From assembly GCA_021324455.1 (NCBI GenBank), contig JAJPJA010000027.1:1-42771 (forward strand): DNA of 42,771 nucleotides, in the 5' to 3' direction. The stretch's first letter is position 1; each line of letters starts with the position of its first letter. Below, piece after piece: positions 22,992-31,453 of this stretch. The notes under the pieces were generated by a model. It was not told the DNA's origin, searched no databases, and saw only the letters and a program-made list of their open reading frames with translations. Both the position numbers and the translations under genes were made by a program. The DNA is from Pseudomonadota bacterium. Lineage in GTDB: Bacteria; Desulfobacterota; Binatia; Binatales; Binataceae.

Positions 22992-24491
22992 TCACTCCGA
23001 CGCTCCGGCCATCAGGAGCCCGATTTTCTCCGCTGTGCGATGTTGGCGGCTTACCTCGATGAGGCGGCCGCGCGTGATCACCGCTACGCGATCGCCCAGT
23101 TCGAAGATTTCATCCAGGTCGGTGGAAATAAGCAGCACCGCGCCGCCCTGACGGGCGAATTCGCGGATGATGCGGGACACCTCGGCGGCGGCGCCGACGT
23201 CGAGGCCGCGGGTCAGGTCGTGGGCCACGAGGGCAGCGGGGCGGGCGGCAATGGCGCGCGCCGCCATCAGACGCTGGCGATGACCGCCGGACAGTGCGGC
23301 GGCCCTGTCGCGCACGCCGCTGGCGCGGATTGCGAAGCGGCCGATCAGCTCCCCGCACAGCGCCATCGCGCGGCGGCGGAGCTGAAGGCCTGCGCGGCTC
23401 ATCAGTTTGCGCAGGGCCGGCGCGAGCAGCAGGTTTTCCCACAGCTCCATATCAAGGATCAGGCCGTCCTGGTCGCGGCTTTGCGGTATCACGGCAATCC
23501 GGCGCATCGCTTCGGCGCCGGCCGGCTCGCCGTTGATCAAAATCCGGCCGCGGCTCGGATGGCGCACACCGGCCAGGACTTCGACCAGTTCATGCTGTCC
23601 GTTGCCGTCCACGCCCGCGACGGCGACGATCTGGCCGGCGTGCAGACGCAGCGAAACGTTGTTGAGGATGGCGCGGCCGTTCTCCTCCAGACAAACGCCC
23701 TCGATGCTCAAAATGTCCCCGCCGTAGCCATCTGGAAGCGCAGCGTCGGCGAGTTGGCGCGGCGCGGCGGCCGCGACGCCGCCGACCATCAACGCCGCCA
23801 GTTCCTCGGTGGTGGTCTGGCCCGGAGTCGTATGCGCCATCACGCGCCCGCCGCGCAGCATCGTGATTCGATCCGCCACCGCCATCGCCTCGGCCAGCTT
23901 ATGCGTAATCAGGATGACGCTGCGGCCGCGGTCGCGCAGTGAGCGCAGCAGATTGAGAAATCCGCTGAGTTCGCCGGGAGCGAGCAGGCCGGTCGGCTCG
24001 TCGAGGATCAGTACGCGCGGCTCGAAGCTGAGCGCGCGCAGGATTTCCAGGCGCATCCGTTCGGCGATGGAAAGGGTGCGCAGCGTATGCTGGTCCAGCC
24101 GCAGCGCGAAACCGAGCTGCTGCGCCATCGCGGCCGCCCGCTGCTCGACCTGACGCATCGCCAGGCCGCGGCCGGCGAAAGCGCCCAGCGCCAGGTTTTC
24201 GGCCACGCTCAGATGCTCGAACAGCAGCGGACTTTGATGCACGGTGGCGATACCGGCGCGCAGGGCGGTCTGCGGCGAGCCGGCTCTGAGCGCGGCGCCG
24301 TCTAACCTGACGATGCCGCGGTCGGCGCGCAGATGCCCTGCGATTACGTTCATCAGCGTGGTTTTGCCCGCGCCATTCTCGCCCAGCAGTGCGTGAATCT
24401 CGCCCGGGCGGGCGCAGAAGTCGACGGCGTCGAGCGCGCGCGTGGCGCCGAAACTCTTGCTGATGCCGGTGGCTTCGAGCAGGCCTTGCAT
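22992..24491 (-). CDS. ABC transporter ATPase with two nucleotide-binding domains, sugar/nucleoside-uptake type
   Basis: A 499-residue double ATPase like those of ribose-type and BmpA-type (nucleoside) importers. Domain 1 has Walker A GENGAGKTT (37-45), a divergent signature LSIAERMRLEI and Walker B VLILDEPTG. Domain 2 has the usual degenerate P-loop of this family (GVDGNGQHEL), signature LSGGHRQRL and AHDLTRGLD. Such proteins energise two membrane permeases, but no permease or binding protein gene lies in the window. It sits 14 bases after cca and 85 bases before the HMGCS-like gene on the same strand. Either the permeases are encoded elsewhere or the gene has been separated from its operon. 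Confidence 0.88.
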   Translation of the reverse strand: MQGLLEATGISKSFGATRALDAVDFCARPGEIHALLGENGAGKTTLMNVIAGHLRADRGIVRLDGAALRAGSPQTALRAGIATVHQSPLLFEHLSVAENLALGAFAGRGLAMRQVEQRAAAMAQQLGFALRLDQHTLRTLSIAERMRLEILRALSFEPRVLILDEPTGLLAPGELSGFLNLLRSLRDRGRSVILITHKLAEAMAVADRITMLRGGRVMAHTTPGQTTTEELAALMVGGVAAAAPRQLADAALPDGYGGDILSIEGVCLEENGRAILNNVSLRLHAGQIVAVAGVDGNGQHELVEVLAGVRHPSRGRILINGEPAGAEAMRRIAVIPQSRDQDGLILDMELWENLLLAPALRKLMSRAGLQLRRRAMALCGELIGRFAIRASGVRDRAAALSGGHRQRLMAARAIAARPAALVAHDLTRGLDVGAAAEVSRIIREFARQGGAVLLISTDLDEIFELGDRVAVITRGRLIEVSRQHRTAEKIGLLMAGASE

Positions 24492-24505
24492 GCCGGCGCG
24501 ATTGG

Positions 24506-25834
24506 TCAGGGCGGGGAGGCGGACGAATAATGGCTGCGCACGTAATCCAGCGCCGCTGTGCGGTCGCGCAGTTCGCCGTCCAGTTGCAGGTCCTCAACGT
24601 CCTTCAGGATGGTTTTGAAGGCGGGGCCCGGGGTAAAGCCCATATCGATCAAATCCTGGCCGTCGATCAGGCGCGGGGGCCGCAACTGCTCCGGCTTATG
24701 CGCCTGCATGGCGCGGCGGCAGAAATGATAGAAGCCGAGATAGGAGCTGGAGGCGAGCGCGTCTATTTGCGCCAGCGTCAGCAATTCGTCGAAACCCTCT
24801 TCGGCGAGCATCCGTTTGAGCGTGGACGGTCGCATCCGCGGCGCGTCGCTCATGCGCAGATGGTAATGGACCAGATACGCCACCCGCGACTGGACAAAGC
24901 GCGATCGCCGCAGCCGCTGCAGGATGTTCGCCGCCATTTCGGCGCCCATCTCGGTATGGCCGTAAAAGGTCGTCTTGCCGTCCCTCAATTCCCGGGTCGG
25001 CGGCTTGGCGATATCATGGAACAGCACGCCGAACGCGAGCGTCTCGGTGCATCTCTCATCCAGCATCGACAACGCCAGCAGCGTATGGCGGTAGACGTCG
25101 CCTTCGGGATGGAAATTGGCCGGCTGCTCGCATCCGATCAGCGCTTCGACTTCGGGCAGCAGCGGACGCATCAGGCCGCTGCGGCGCAGCAGTTCCATCC
25201 CGCGCGCCGGGTTGCCCTCGGTCATGATCATGACGATTTCGTCGCCGATCCGCTCGGCGGAGACGTCAGTGATGGCGGGCGCGGCGCGCACGATGGCGTC
25301 CAGCGTGGCGGACTCGATGTCGAAGTTCAGGCGGGCGGCGAAACGCACCGCGCGCAGCATCCGCAGGCGGTCTTCGGCGAAACGTTGGCGGGGGTCGCCG
25401 ATGGCTCGGATGACGCCGGCGCGCAGGTCGCGCTGTCCGCCGACCAGATCGATGATGCGGTCGTTGATGGGGTCGTAAAACATGCCGCCGATGGTAAAGT
25501 CGCGCCGCTGGGCGTCGGCTTCGATCGTGCCGAAATGGACCGCGGAGGGGCGCCGCCCGTCCAGATAGGGCGCGTCGGCGCGGAAGGTGGCGACTTCAAA
25601 CGGCACCTCGTCTATCAGGACTACCACCACGCCGAATTTCGCCCCCACCGCCACCGTATTCGGAAACAGCCGCTGGACCACCTCGGGCCGCGCGTCGGTG
25701 GCGATGTCGTAATCCTTGGCGGCAACGCCCAGAATACGGTCGCGGACGCATCCACCGGCCATATAGGCAGTGAAGCCGCAATCGCGCAGATGGCGGATGA
25801 TGCCCAGTGCCCTGGCTTCCTTGGAATTGTCCAT
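24506..25834 (-). CDS. cca: CCA-adding enzyme/poly(A) polymerase family with HD domain
   Basis: A 442-residue class II nucleotidyltransferase. Head: GGCVRDRILG with the metal-binding D-Y-D (D41, D43). Then RRDFTIGGMFYD and the flexible EDRLRMLRAVRFAARL. The middle carries an HD phosphohydrolase domain (YRHTLLAL ... LFHDIAKP). Members either add CCA to tRNA ends or poly(A) to RNA; sequence alone cannot separate them with certainty. The tRNA in this window already encodes its CCA, so repair would be the main tRNA role here. It is first on the minus strand after the divergent cytochrome c promoter region and is followed 14 bases later by the ABC ATPase gene. Confidence 0.88.
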   Translation of the reverse strand: MDNSKEARALGIIRHLRDCGFTAYMAGGCVRDRILGVAAKDYDIATDARPEVVQRLFPNTVAVGAKFGVVVVLIDEVPFEVATFRADAPYLDGRRPSAVHFGTIEADAQRRDFTIGGMFYDPINDRIIDLVGGQRDLRAGVIRAIGDPRQRFAEDRLRMLRAVRFAARLNFDIESATLDAIVRAAPAITDVSAERIGDEIVMIMTEGNPARGMELLRRSGLMRPLLPEVEALIGCEQPANFHPEGDVYRHTLLALSMLDERCTETLAFGVLFHDIAKPPTRELRDGKTTFYGHTEMGAEMAANILQRLRRSRFVQSRVAYLVHYHLRMSDAPRMRPSTLKRMLAEEGFDELLTLAQIDALASSSYLGFYHFCRRAMQAHKPEQLRPPRLIDGQDLIDMGFTPGPAFKTILKDVEDLQLDGELRDRTAALDYVRSHYSSASPP

Positions 25835-25984
25835 CCCTCAGTCAGCTTATCGGCATCGCGCGGCGCGGGCCAGATGGGGCGGCGGTACGCCGGACCCAAT
25901 CGCGAGATGCCTTTGACGTGCGATTCCTTATCTGCTAGAAACTGCCGCGAAGTCTACTAACCCATTGCACGGGGGAAGAGGATA

Positions 25985-26479
25985 ATGGTGGCAAAACGTC
26001 TAGAATACCCGACCGTGTCCATCATTGCGGCGTTGGCGGTGTTAATGATCGTCGCGACTGGGAAAACGGCTTTAGCCCAGGTCGAAGTGCCGCCGGGGCC
26101 GGGGCCGGGACACGAAGTCGTCCAGCACGCAACCAGCGGCGCGGTGAGCAGCGGCAGGCTTCAGTTCCGCCAATACTGCGCGCCCTGTCACGGAATGGAC
26201 GGCACGGGTGACGGACCGGTGGCGGATACCCTGAAGAAGAAGCCCGCCAACCTGACCCTGCTGACCAAGAACAACGGCGGCAAGTTCCCGTACGATCACG
26301 TCTACAACATGATCACCGGTAAGGAAGTCATCGCCAGCCACGGAACGCGCGAAATGCCGATTTGGGGCGTGGTTTTCTCGCGCTCCAATATGCCGGGCGC
26401 CCCGGGCCGCACGCCTGCTCAGGTCAAGGCGAAGATCGATACGATTATCGCCTATATCCAGAGCATCCAGGCGCAATGA
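25985..26479 (+). CDS. Secreted monoheme cytochrome c
   Basis: A 164-residue periplasmic cytochrome. GGGGGAAGAGG stands just before the ATG. An N-terminal signal (hydrophobic about 11-25) is probably cleaved at ALA/QVE. Heme attaches at CAPCH (C65, C68, H69). The sixth ligand is probably M124 in REMPIWG, a placement usual for class I cytochromes such as alcohol-dehydrogenase or oxidase-linked forms. KKKPANLT between them is typical of small electron-transfer cytochromes. No oxidase or dehydrogenase gene is adjacent, so its partner is unknown. Monocistronic: its own promoter region is shared with the divergent cca gene, and a strong terminator follows. Confidence 0.92.
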   Translation: MVAKRLEYPTVSIIAALAVLMIVATGKTALAQVEVPPGPGPGHEVVQHATSGAVSSGRLQFRQYCAPCHGMDGTGDGPVADTLKKKPANLTLLTKNNGGKFPYDHVYNMITGKEVIASHGTREMPIWGVVFSRSNMPGAPGRTPAQVKAKIDTIIAYIQSIQAQ

Positions 26480-26502
26480 GCTGAGTCCGCACAACCGCAT
26501 GA

Positions 26503-26545
26503 TGCGATGCGGCTGGTCCTTCCAGCCGCATCGCAGTTTCTTCCT
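26503..26545 (+). terminator. Strong intrinsic terminator after cytochrome c
   Basis: A perfect 14-bp GC-rich stem (26503-26516 with 26522-26535), a 5-nt loop, and then the T-rich GTTTCTTCCT. It starts 24 bases after the cytochrome stop. It also separates that gene from the convergent AI-2E gene. Confidence 0.85.
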
Positions 26546-26582
26546 GTCCTGAAAGTCTGAATCGATCAGCGATCGTGCCGCG

Positions 26583-27656
26583 TCAGGCGGCTTCGCGCTG
26601 AAGCTGGTTGTAACTCTTGTTATACGCGCGCAGGAGCGACGCCAGCACTGCGATTACCGCCGGACCGGCGAACAGTCCCGGCACCCCGTAAGCCTCCAAA
26701 CCGCCCGCGATTCCCAGGAATAGTGCCAGCGTCGGCAGCCCGGTTCCGCGCCCGGTCAGTTGCGGCTTGATGAAATTATCCACCACCGTAACGGCCAGCA
26801 CGCACCATCCGACCAGCACGCCCGCCCAAATCCAACTGCGGGCAAACCCCAGGTACAAGGCCGCCGGAACCCACACCAGGGCGGTGCCGCCAAAGGGAAA
26901 CAGCCCGACGGCGGCGGTGGCCAGCGACAGAAAGGCCCAGTACGGCACGCCGGTGACGGCCAGTCCGGCGCCAATCAGCACGCCCTGGATCAGCGAAGTC
27001 ACCAGCAATCCGCGCATCACCGAGGATAACGTTACGCGCAGCGATTCGAACACCGCGTGCTTGTCGTCCTCGTGCAGCGGGGTCATATCGCGAAGAGCGT
27101 GATAATAGCCCTCGCCGTCGCGCAGCAGGTAGAACAGGATCATCAGCATGAGGCCGAAATCGATCACGAAGGAAAGCAGGTTTTTGAAGGTGCCGGTGAC
27201 GTAGCCCACCATGGTGTCGCTGGTGAGCCGGGTGGCCTGAAGGGCAACCTTGGGCAACTCCTCATCGATTTTTATATGCAGCCGCATCAGCAGCCTGCTC
27301 AACGCCATACCGATGCGGGAATGCAGCGCGATATCCTGGACTTTGCTGACACCGCCCTGCCCCGCCAACGCATAGGCCTGGTTGTAAAGCGAATGGGCTT
27401 CCGCCGCCAGCATCGTGGACAGCCACAGCGCCGGCACGATCGCCACCAGCGCCGTCACCAGCGTGATCGACAGCGCGGCGAGCGAGCGGTTATGCATCAG
27501 ATGCTCGGCGCGGACCATCAGCGGATGGAAAATGAAGGCGAGCAGCATCGCCCACACGATTGGCACCAAAAAGGGATATAAAATCCGGTAGAGCTCGTAG
27601 GCCATCACGGCCAGCGAGCCGAGCAGGAACATTTGGACGATGCGCTCGCGATCCAT
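26583..27656 (-). CDS. AI-2E family membrane protein (PerM/TqsA type)
   Basis: A 357-residue inner-membrane protein with about seven or eight hydrophobic segments. The N-terminal pair is around residues 8-45, and another helix pair with IVPALWLSTML follows. The family hallmark is the conserved C-terminal half from about 205 (RGLLVTSLIQGVLIGAGL, then GGTALVWVPAALYL, then KPQLTGRGTGLPTLALFLGI). The family includes TqsA (autoinducer-2 export) and sodium/proton antiporters, and most members are uncharacterised. The family name should not be read as proof of quorum sensing. The ATG has no clear Shine-Dalgarno. It is divergent from the tRNA gene. Confidence 0.9.
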   Translation of the reverse strand: MDRERIVQMFLLGSLAVMAYELYRILYPFLVPIVWAMLLAFIFHPLMVRAEHLMHNRSLAALSITLVTALVAIVPALWLSTMLAAEAHSLYNQAYALAGQGGVSKVQDIALHSRIGMALSRLLMRLHIKIDEELPKVALQATRLTSDTMVGYVTGTFKNLLSFVIDFGLMLMILFYLLRDGEGYYHALRDMTPLHEDDKHAVFESLRVTLSSVMRGLLVTSLIQGVLIGAGLAVTGVPYWAFLSLATAAVGLFPFGGTALVWVPAALYLGFARSWIWAGVLVGWCVLAVTVVDNFIKPQLTGRGTGLPTLALFLGIAGGLEAYGVPGLFAGPAVIAVLASLLRAYNKSYNQLQREAA

Positions 27657-27805
27657 ATGGTTGCGTCGCTCAAGGGGCGATGGTCGAATCTATCAGAAAA
27701 GGATCCGGCCTTTCGATGGCCCCGGGTGCGCAGCAGCGGCGAGTTATTGCTCGTAGTTGGTTTTTTTGTTAGCGGTGAACAGGTTGTCTTCGCGAATTCA
27801 TCATC

Positions 27806-27880
27806 AGGCACGTAGCTCAGCGGGAGAGCACTTCCTTGACGCGGAAGGGGTCGGCGGTTCAATCCCGCCCGTGCCTACCA
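27806..27880 (+). tRNA. tRNA-Val(GAC)
   Basis: A complete 75-base tRNA. Acceptor AGGCACG pairs perfectly with CGTGCCT; D stem GCTC/GAGC; anticodon stem CTTCC/GGAAG with loop TTGACGC (anticodon GAC at 27838-27840); 5-base variable loop; T stem GGCGG/CCGCC with loop TTCAATC; the 3' ACCA is encoded. It precedes thrS by 88 bases on the same strand. Confidence 0.95.
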
Positions 27881-27968
27881 GCTATCGTTTCCGGGTGCTT
27901 CCCGCCGGCCGCCCGGAACATTGCGCCGGCGGCGCCCGCCGTATGCCACTCCGGCCGATATCGCTTCG

Positions 27969-29885
27969 ATGAGTTCGGAAATTCGCGTCACCATTGACGG
28001 TGTGGTCCATACTGTTGCTTCGGGCAGCAGCGCCGGCGAGTTGCTCAGACAGTTAGCCAACGGTGTGCGCCCCATCGCGGCGCGCGTCAACGGCAAACTG
28101 GTGGATCTGTCGCGGCCGGTGACCGAGGACGCCGCAATCGAGCCGGTAAGCGCGGAAAGCCCCGAGGGTATCGACATTTTGCGCCATTCCACCGCCCATC
28201 TGATGGCGCAGGCGGTGCAAACCCTCTATCCGGGCACCCAGGTCACCATCGGACCGACGATCGAGGACGGGTTTTATTACGATTTCGCGCCGCCCACGCC
28301 TTTTACCGTGGACGACCTGCCGAAAATCGAAAGCAAGATGCGCGAGCTGGTCAAGGCCGACCTCAAGGTTCAGCGGGTCGAGATGCCGCGCCAGGAGGCA
28401 ATCGCGCTGTTCGACTCGATGCGGGAGAAGTACAAGGTCGAGATCATCCAGGGCATCCCCGAGGAGCGCGTCTCGCTCTATCGTCAGGGCGATTGGGTCG
28501 ACCTGTGCCGCGGACCGCATGTACCGTCCACCCGGTATCTGAAGGCGTTCAAGCTGACCAGCGTGGCGGGCGCGTACTGGCGCGGCGACGAGCACAACGC
28601 GATGCTCTCGCGCATTTACGGCACCGCGTTCCCCTCAAAAGAGGCGCTGGAGGAGCATCTGCGGATGCTGGAGCTGGCGCGCGCCCGCGACCATCGCAAA
28701 CTGGGGCGCGAGATGGGGCTGTTCTTCTTCGATCCGCTCGCGCCCGGGTCGCCGTTTTTTCTGCCCAAGGGCGCCATCATCTATAATCAACTGATCGAGT
28801 ACATGCGCCGGCTTTATCGGCGTTACGGATTCGAAGAAGTAATCACGCCGCAGATTTTCAAAAATCAGCTCTGGCGCACCTCGGGGCATTGGGAGATGTT
28901 CCGCGAGAACATGTTCCTCACCACCGACGGCGAGAACGCCGCGGGCGAATTGGATTACGGCGTCAAGCCCATGAACTGCCCCAGCCACGCGCTGATGTAT
29001 CGCAGCGAGAAGCGATCCTATCGCGACCTGCCGCTGCGCCTGGCCGACTTCGGCCGCCTGCATCGCGCGGAACGCTCCGGTACGCTGCACGGCCTGACCC
29101 GCGTGCGTGCGATGTCGCAGGACGATGCGCATATTTTCTGCACCGAGGATCAGATCGCGGACGAGATCGATCGGAACCTGCGCATGGTGCGCGAGGTTTA
29201 CGACGCGCTCGGCTTCGGCGCTATCGAACTGAAGCTGGGCACGATGCCGGACAAGCATCTGGGCAGCGTCGAGCAATGGCGTCAGCGCGAGGAAGTACTG
29301 GGCGGAGCGATGCGCCGCAACGGGTTCGATTTTGAGCTCAATCCGGGCGAAGGCGCGTTTTACGGCCCCAAAATCGAAATCTACGTACCCGACGCGCTCA
29401 AGCGCAAGTGGCAGGCCGCCACCATCCAGCTCGATTTCAACATGCCGGAGCGTTTTGACCTGGAATATACCGCCAGCGCCGGCTCCCGGGCGCGTCCGGT
29501 GATGATTCATCGCGCGGTGCTGGGAACCCTGGAGCGATTCATCGGCGTATTGCTGGAGCATACCGCGGGCGTGCTGCCGTTCTGGCTGGCGCCCGAGCAG
29601 ATGCGGGTATTGTCTTTGAGCGAAAAGGTCGAGGACTACGCCGGGGAAATCGCCAGGCTGGCGCGCGAGGCCGGATTTCGCGCCAGCGCCGATATCCGCA
29701 ACGAGAAGCTCGGCTTCAAGGTGCGCGAGGCGGAACTGGCCAGGATCCCCTACATGGCGGTCGTCGGCGAGCGCGAAGCGGCGGCGCGCGCCGTGTCGCT
29801 GCGCCGGCTGCGCGGCGAGAAAAGCCAGAGCCTCTCGCTCGAGGCGTTCATTGAGATGCTCAAGGCAGAGCCATTGCCGTGCTAA
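27969..29885 (+). CDS. thrS: Threonyl-tRNA synthetase
   Basis: A 638-residue class II synthetase that charges tRNA-Thr. N-terminal TGS domain (1-60, RVTIDGVVHTV), an editing/SAD domain with HSTAHLMAQ and a later CRGPH, then the catalytic core. Zinc ligands are at the expected places: C337 (MNCPSH), H388 (DDAHIF) and H514 (MIHRA). Motif 2 is FGRLHRAERSG, and the C-terminal anticodon domain ends with KLGFKVREAEL. ATG 27969 gives the usual family N terminus; a TTG at 27921 would add 16 non-family residues. No Shine-Dalgarno is evident. First gene of the thrS-infC-rpmI-rplT-pheST-merR block. Confidence 0.97.
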   Translation: MSSEIRVTIDGVVHTVASGSSAGELLRQLANGVRPIAARVNGKLVDLSRPVTEDAAIEPVSAESPEGIDILRHSTAHLMAQAVQTLYPGTQVTIGPTIEDGFYYDFAPPTPFTVDDLPKIESKMRELVKADLKVQRVEMPRQEAIALFDSMREKYKVEIIQGIPEERVSLYRQGDWVDLCRGPHVPSTRYLKAFKLTSVAGAYWRGDEHNAMLSRIYGTAFPSKEALEEHLRMLELARARDHRKLGREMGLFFFDPLAPGSPFFLPKGAIIYNQLIEYMRRLYRRYGFEEVITPQIFKNQLWRTSGHWEMFRENMFLTTDGENAAGELDYGVKPMNCPSHALMYRSEKRSYRDLPLRLADFGRLHRAERSGTLHGLTRVRAMSQDDAHIFCTEDQIADEIDRNLRMVREVYDALGFGAIELKLGTMPDKHLGSVEQWRQREEVLGGAMRRNGFDFELNPGEGAFYGPKIEIYVPDALKRKWQAATIQLDFNMPERFDLEYTASAGSRARPVMIHRAVLGTLERFIGVLLEHTAGVLPFWLAPEQMRVLSLSEKVEDYAGEIARLAREAGFRASADIRNEKLGFKVREAELARIPYMAVVGEREAAARAVSLRRLRGEKSQSLSLEAFIEMLKAEPLPC

Positions 29886-29980
29886 GCGCTCACACCCATG
29901 CTAAGCATTCGGACCAATGAGTAGTTGGGTCCGCAACAGCGGCGGCTTGATGCCCGCTTTTACCGCCCAAAGAATCAACC

Positions 29981-30010
29981 TTGTGGGTTTTTGGTCTGCG
30001 CCTGTACACT
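29981..30010 (+). promoter_or_regulatory. Possible promoter upstream of infC
   Basis: TTGTGG (29981-29986), 18 bases, TACACT (30005-30010): a fair sigma-70-like match in the 170-base thrS-infC gap. It would give a short leader carrying the infC ribosome site. Confidence 0.35.
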
Positions 30011-30041
30011 ATGTAGTGCGGCCGCGAATGCCGCGCCGCGC

Positions 30042-30058
30042 AAAGGAGGTGTTTTATC
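30042..30058 (+). promoter_or_regulatory. Strong Shine-Dalgarno deciding an ATC start for infC
   Basis: AAAGGAGGT (30042-30050) is a near-perfect anti-16S match. Five bases later is ATC (30056-30058), in frame with infC. The next canonical in-frame start, GTG 30083, is 32 bases from this site and would cut off conserved family sequence. Confidence 0.75.
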
Positions 30059-30589
30059 CCTAGGAATTATCGTCTCCCACCGGTGCGCGAGCCATCGGTC
30101 CGGGTTAATGAATTGATCCGCGCGCCCGAAGTCCGGGTAATCGATGCCGACGGCCATCAGGCCGGTATCATGACCGCGCGCGAAGCATTGGCCCTGGCGC
30201 AAAGCCGCGGCCTGGATTTGGTCGAAGTGGCCTCCAGTGCGCAGCCCCCGGTCTGCCGGGTCATGGACTTCGACAAATACCGCTACACGCAAAAAAAGAA
30301 GTCTCACACCAAGAAAAGCTCGGGCGGATCCAGCATCAAGGAAGTCAAGATGGGCGCCCGCACGGAAAAGCATGACCTTGAGTTCAAGGTCAGGCATATC
30401 CGCCGCTTTGTCGAGGACGGTCAGCGTGTTAAGGTATCAGTCTTCTTTCGTGGCCGGGAGATAACCCATCCCGAAATGGGCCAGAAGATGCTGGAACAGG
30501 TGATGGGTCTGGTACAGGACATCGCCCAGCCCGAAGGCACGGCGCGGATGGAAGGGCGGAACATGTCGGTCCTGCTGACGCCGCGCTAG
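30056..30589 (+). CDS. infC: Translation initiation factor IF-3, ATC start
   Basis: A 177-residue IF-3, which binds the 30S subunit, prevents premature 50S joining and checks start codons. The N domain shows RVNELIRAPEVRVID and REALALAQSRGLDLVEV. The lysine-rich linker is QKKKSHTKK. The C domain has KMGARTEKHDLEFKVRH, VSVFFRGREITHPEMG and MEGRNMSVLL. Read from ATC 30056, the N terminus is (M/I)PRNYRLPPVREP and the length is normal; from GTG 30083 it would be 168 residues. In E. coli infC uses AUU and IF-3 represses its own mRNA by rejecting that codon. The ATC here implies the same autoregulation (inference). Confidence 0.93.
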   Translation: MPRNYRLPPVREPSVRVNELIRAPEVRVIDADGHQAGIMTAREALALAQSRGLDLVEVASSAQPPVCRVMDFDKYRYTQKKKSHTKKSSGGSSIKEVKMGARTEKHDLEFKVRHIRRFVEDGQRVKVSVFFRGREITHPEMGQKMLEQVMGLVQDIAQPEGTARMEGRNMSVLLTPR

Positions 30590-30635
30590 TTTGGAGCGTG
30601 GGTTTTTGCCAGCATATTGTGACGGATAGGTTACG

Positions 30636-30833
30636 ATGCCGAAGATCAAAACCAATCGCAGCGCGGCCAAGCGCTTCAGCTTTACCAAAACCGGTAAGGT
30701 CAAGCATAAAAAGGCCTACCTGCGTCATCTGAACAGTTCCAAGAGCCGCAGCCGCAAGCGCCATCTGCGGCGTCCCGGCACCTTGGGCAAAACCGACACC
30801 GAACGGGCGCATCTGCTGGTTCCTTATAAGTAG
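30636..30833 (+). CDS. rpmI: Ribosomal protein L35
   Basis: A 65-residue, highly basic 50S protein. The N terminus MPKIKTNRSAAKRF and the KHKKAYLRHLN and SKSRSRKRHLR stretches are diagnostic. It follows infC by 46 bases and precedes rplT by 75, the usual order, with which it is probably co-transcribed. Confidence 0.96.
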   Translation: MPKIKTNRSAAKRFSFTKTGKVKHKKAYLRHLNSSKSRSRKRHLRRPGTLGKTDTERAHLLVPYK

Positions 30834-30908
30834 CTTGGGCGCAGGGCCGAAAGCCGGCCGTTCAATCGCCAGCAGAGCCCGCAAGACTAACGGAAGGATC
30901 GATCCGCA

Positions 30909-31274
30909 ATGCCTCGTGTAAAGGGCGGCTTCAAAAGCCGCCGACGCCATAAACGCCAGTTGAAGCTCGCCTCCGGCTATGTTGGCGGCCGCAAACTGTA
31001 TCGTCAGGCCCGCAACACCCTGGAAAAGGGACTGACTTACGCCTATCGCGACCGCAAACAGAAGAAGCGCGATTTCAGGGCCCTATGGATCGCCCGTATC
31101 AATGCACTGGCGCGGGAGTACGGCCTCAGTTACAGCCGCCTGATCGACGGCCTCAACAAGGCCGGCGTGGCGATCGACCGCAAACAACTGGCGGTACTGG
31201 CAACCAATCGCGACGGCTTGTTTAGCGAGCTGGTGCGCACGGCGAAAAGCGCTCTGGGTATGCAGGCTGCCTGA
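30909..31274 (+). CDS. rplT: Ribosomal protein L20
   Basis: A 121-residue 50S assembly protein, normal length. Marks: [46 protein letters not shown] and the [10 protein letters not shown] helix. GGAAGGA lies upstream of the ATG. In several bacteria L20 represses the infC-rpmI-rplT mRNA by binding its leader; I did not identify a matching leader structure here. A strong hairpin follows the gene. Confidence 0.96.
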   Translation: MPRVKGGFKSRRRHKRQLKLASGYVGGRKLYRQARNTLEKGLTYAYRDRKQKKRDFRALWIARINALAREYGLSYSRLIDGLNKAGVAIDRKQLAVLATNRDGLFSELVRTAKSALGMQAA

Positions 31275-31299
31275 GTTCGAATTTCCGCCGCGCGCATCA

Positions 31300-31340
31300 G
31301 AAGACCATGTGGCGTTCACGCTCACATGGTCTTCGTTTAT
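31300..31340 (+). terminator. Terminator or attenuator hairpin between rplT and pheS
   Basis: A 12-bp perfect stem (31300-31311 with 31323-31334) continues inward as GCGT/ACGC with one bulged T, then GTTTAT follows. It lies 25 bases past rplT and 114 before pheS. The tail is short in T, so partial termination (attenuation) of pheST is as likely as full termination. Confidence 0.65.
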
Positions 31341-31453
31341 TGAGAGCCGGATGAAACAGGTCATGAGGCAGACCACGGCAGGACTCAGGGGTGATTTGCC
31401 AGGCCGTCGAAAGTGAGCACACTGCCCGCAAGGACACCGAAGAACAGGCGAAA

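Noticed and set aside
26583..27656. Reading the AI-2E family gene as evidence of autoinducer-2 signalling
   Set aside because: The family is broad and most members are not AI-2 transporters; no luxS or lsr gene is in the window.
27921..27968. A longer thrS start at TTG 27921
   Set aside because: The extra 16 residues are Arg/Pro-rich and unlike ThrS, which begins at the ATG giving the TGS domain.
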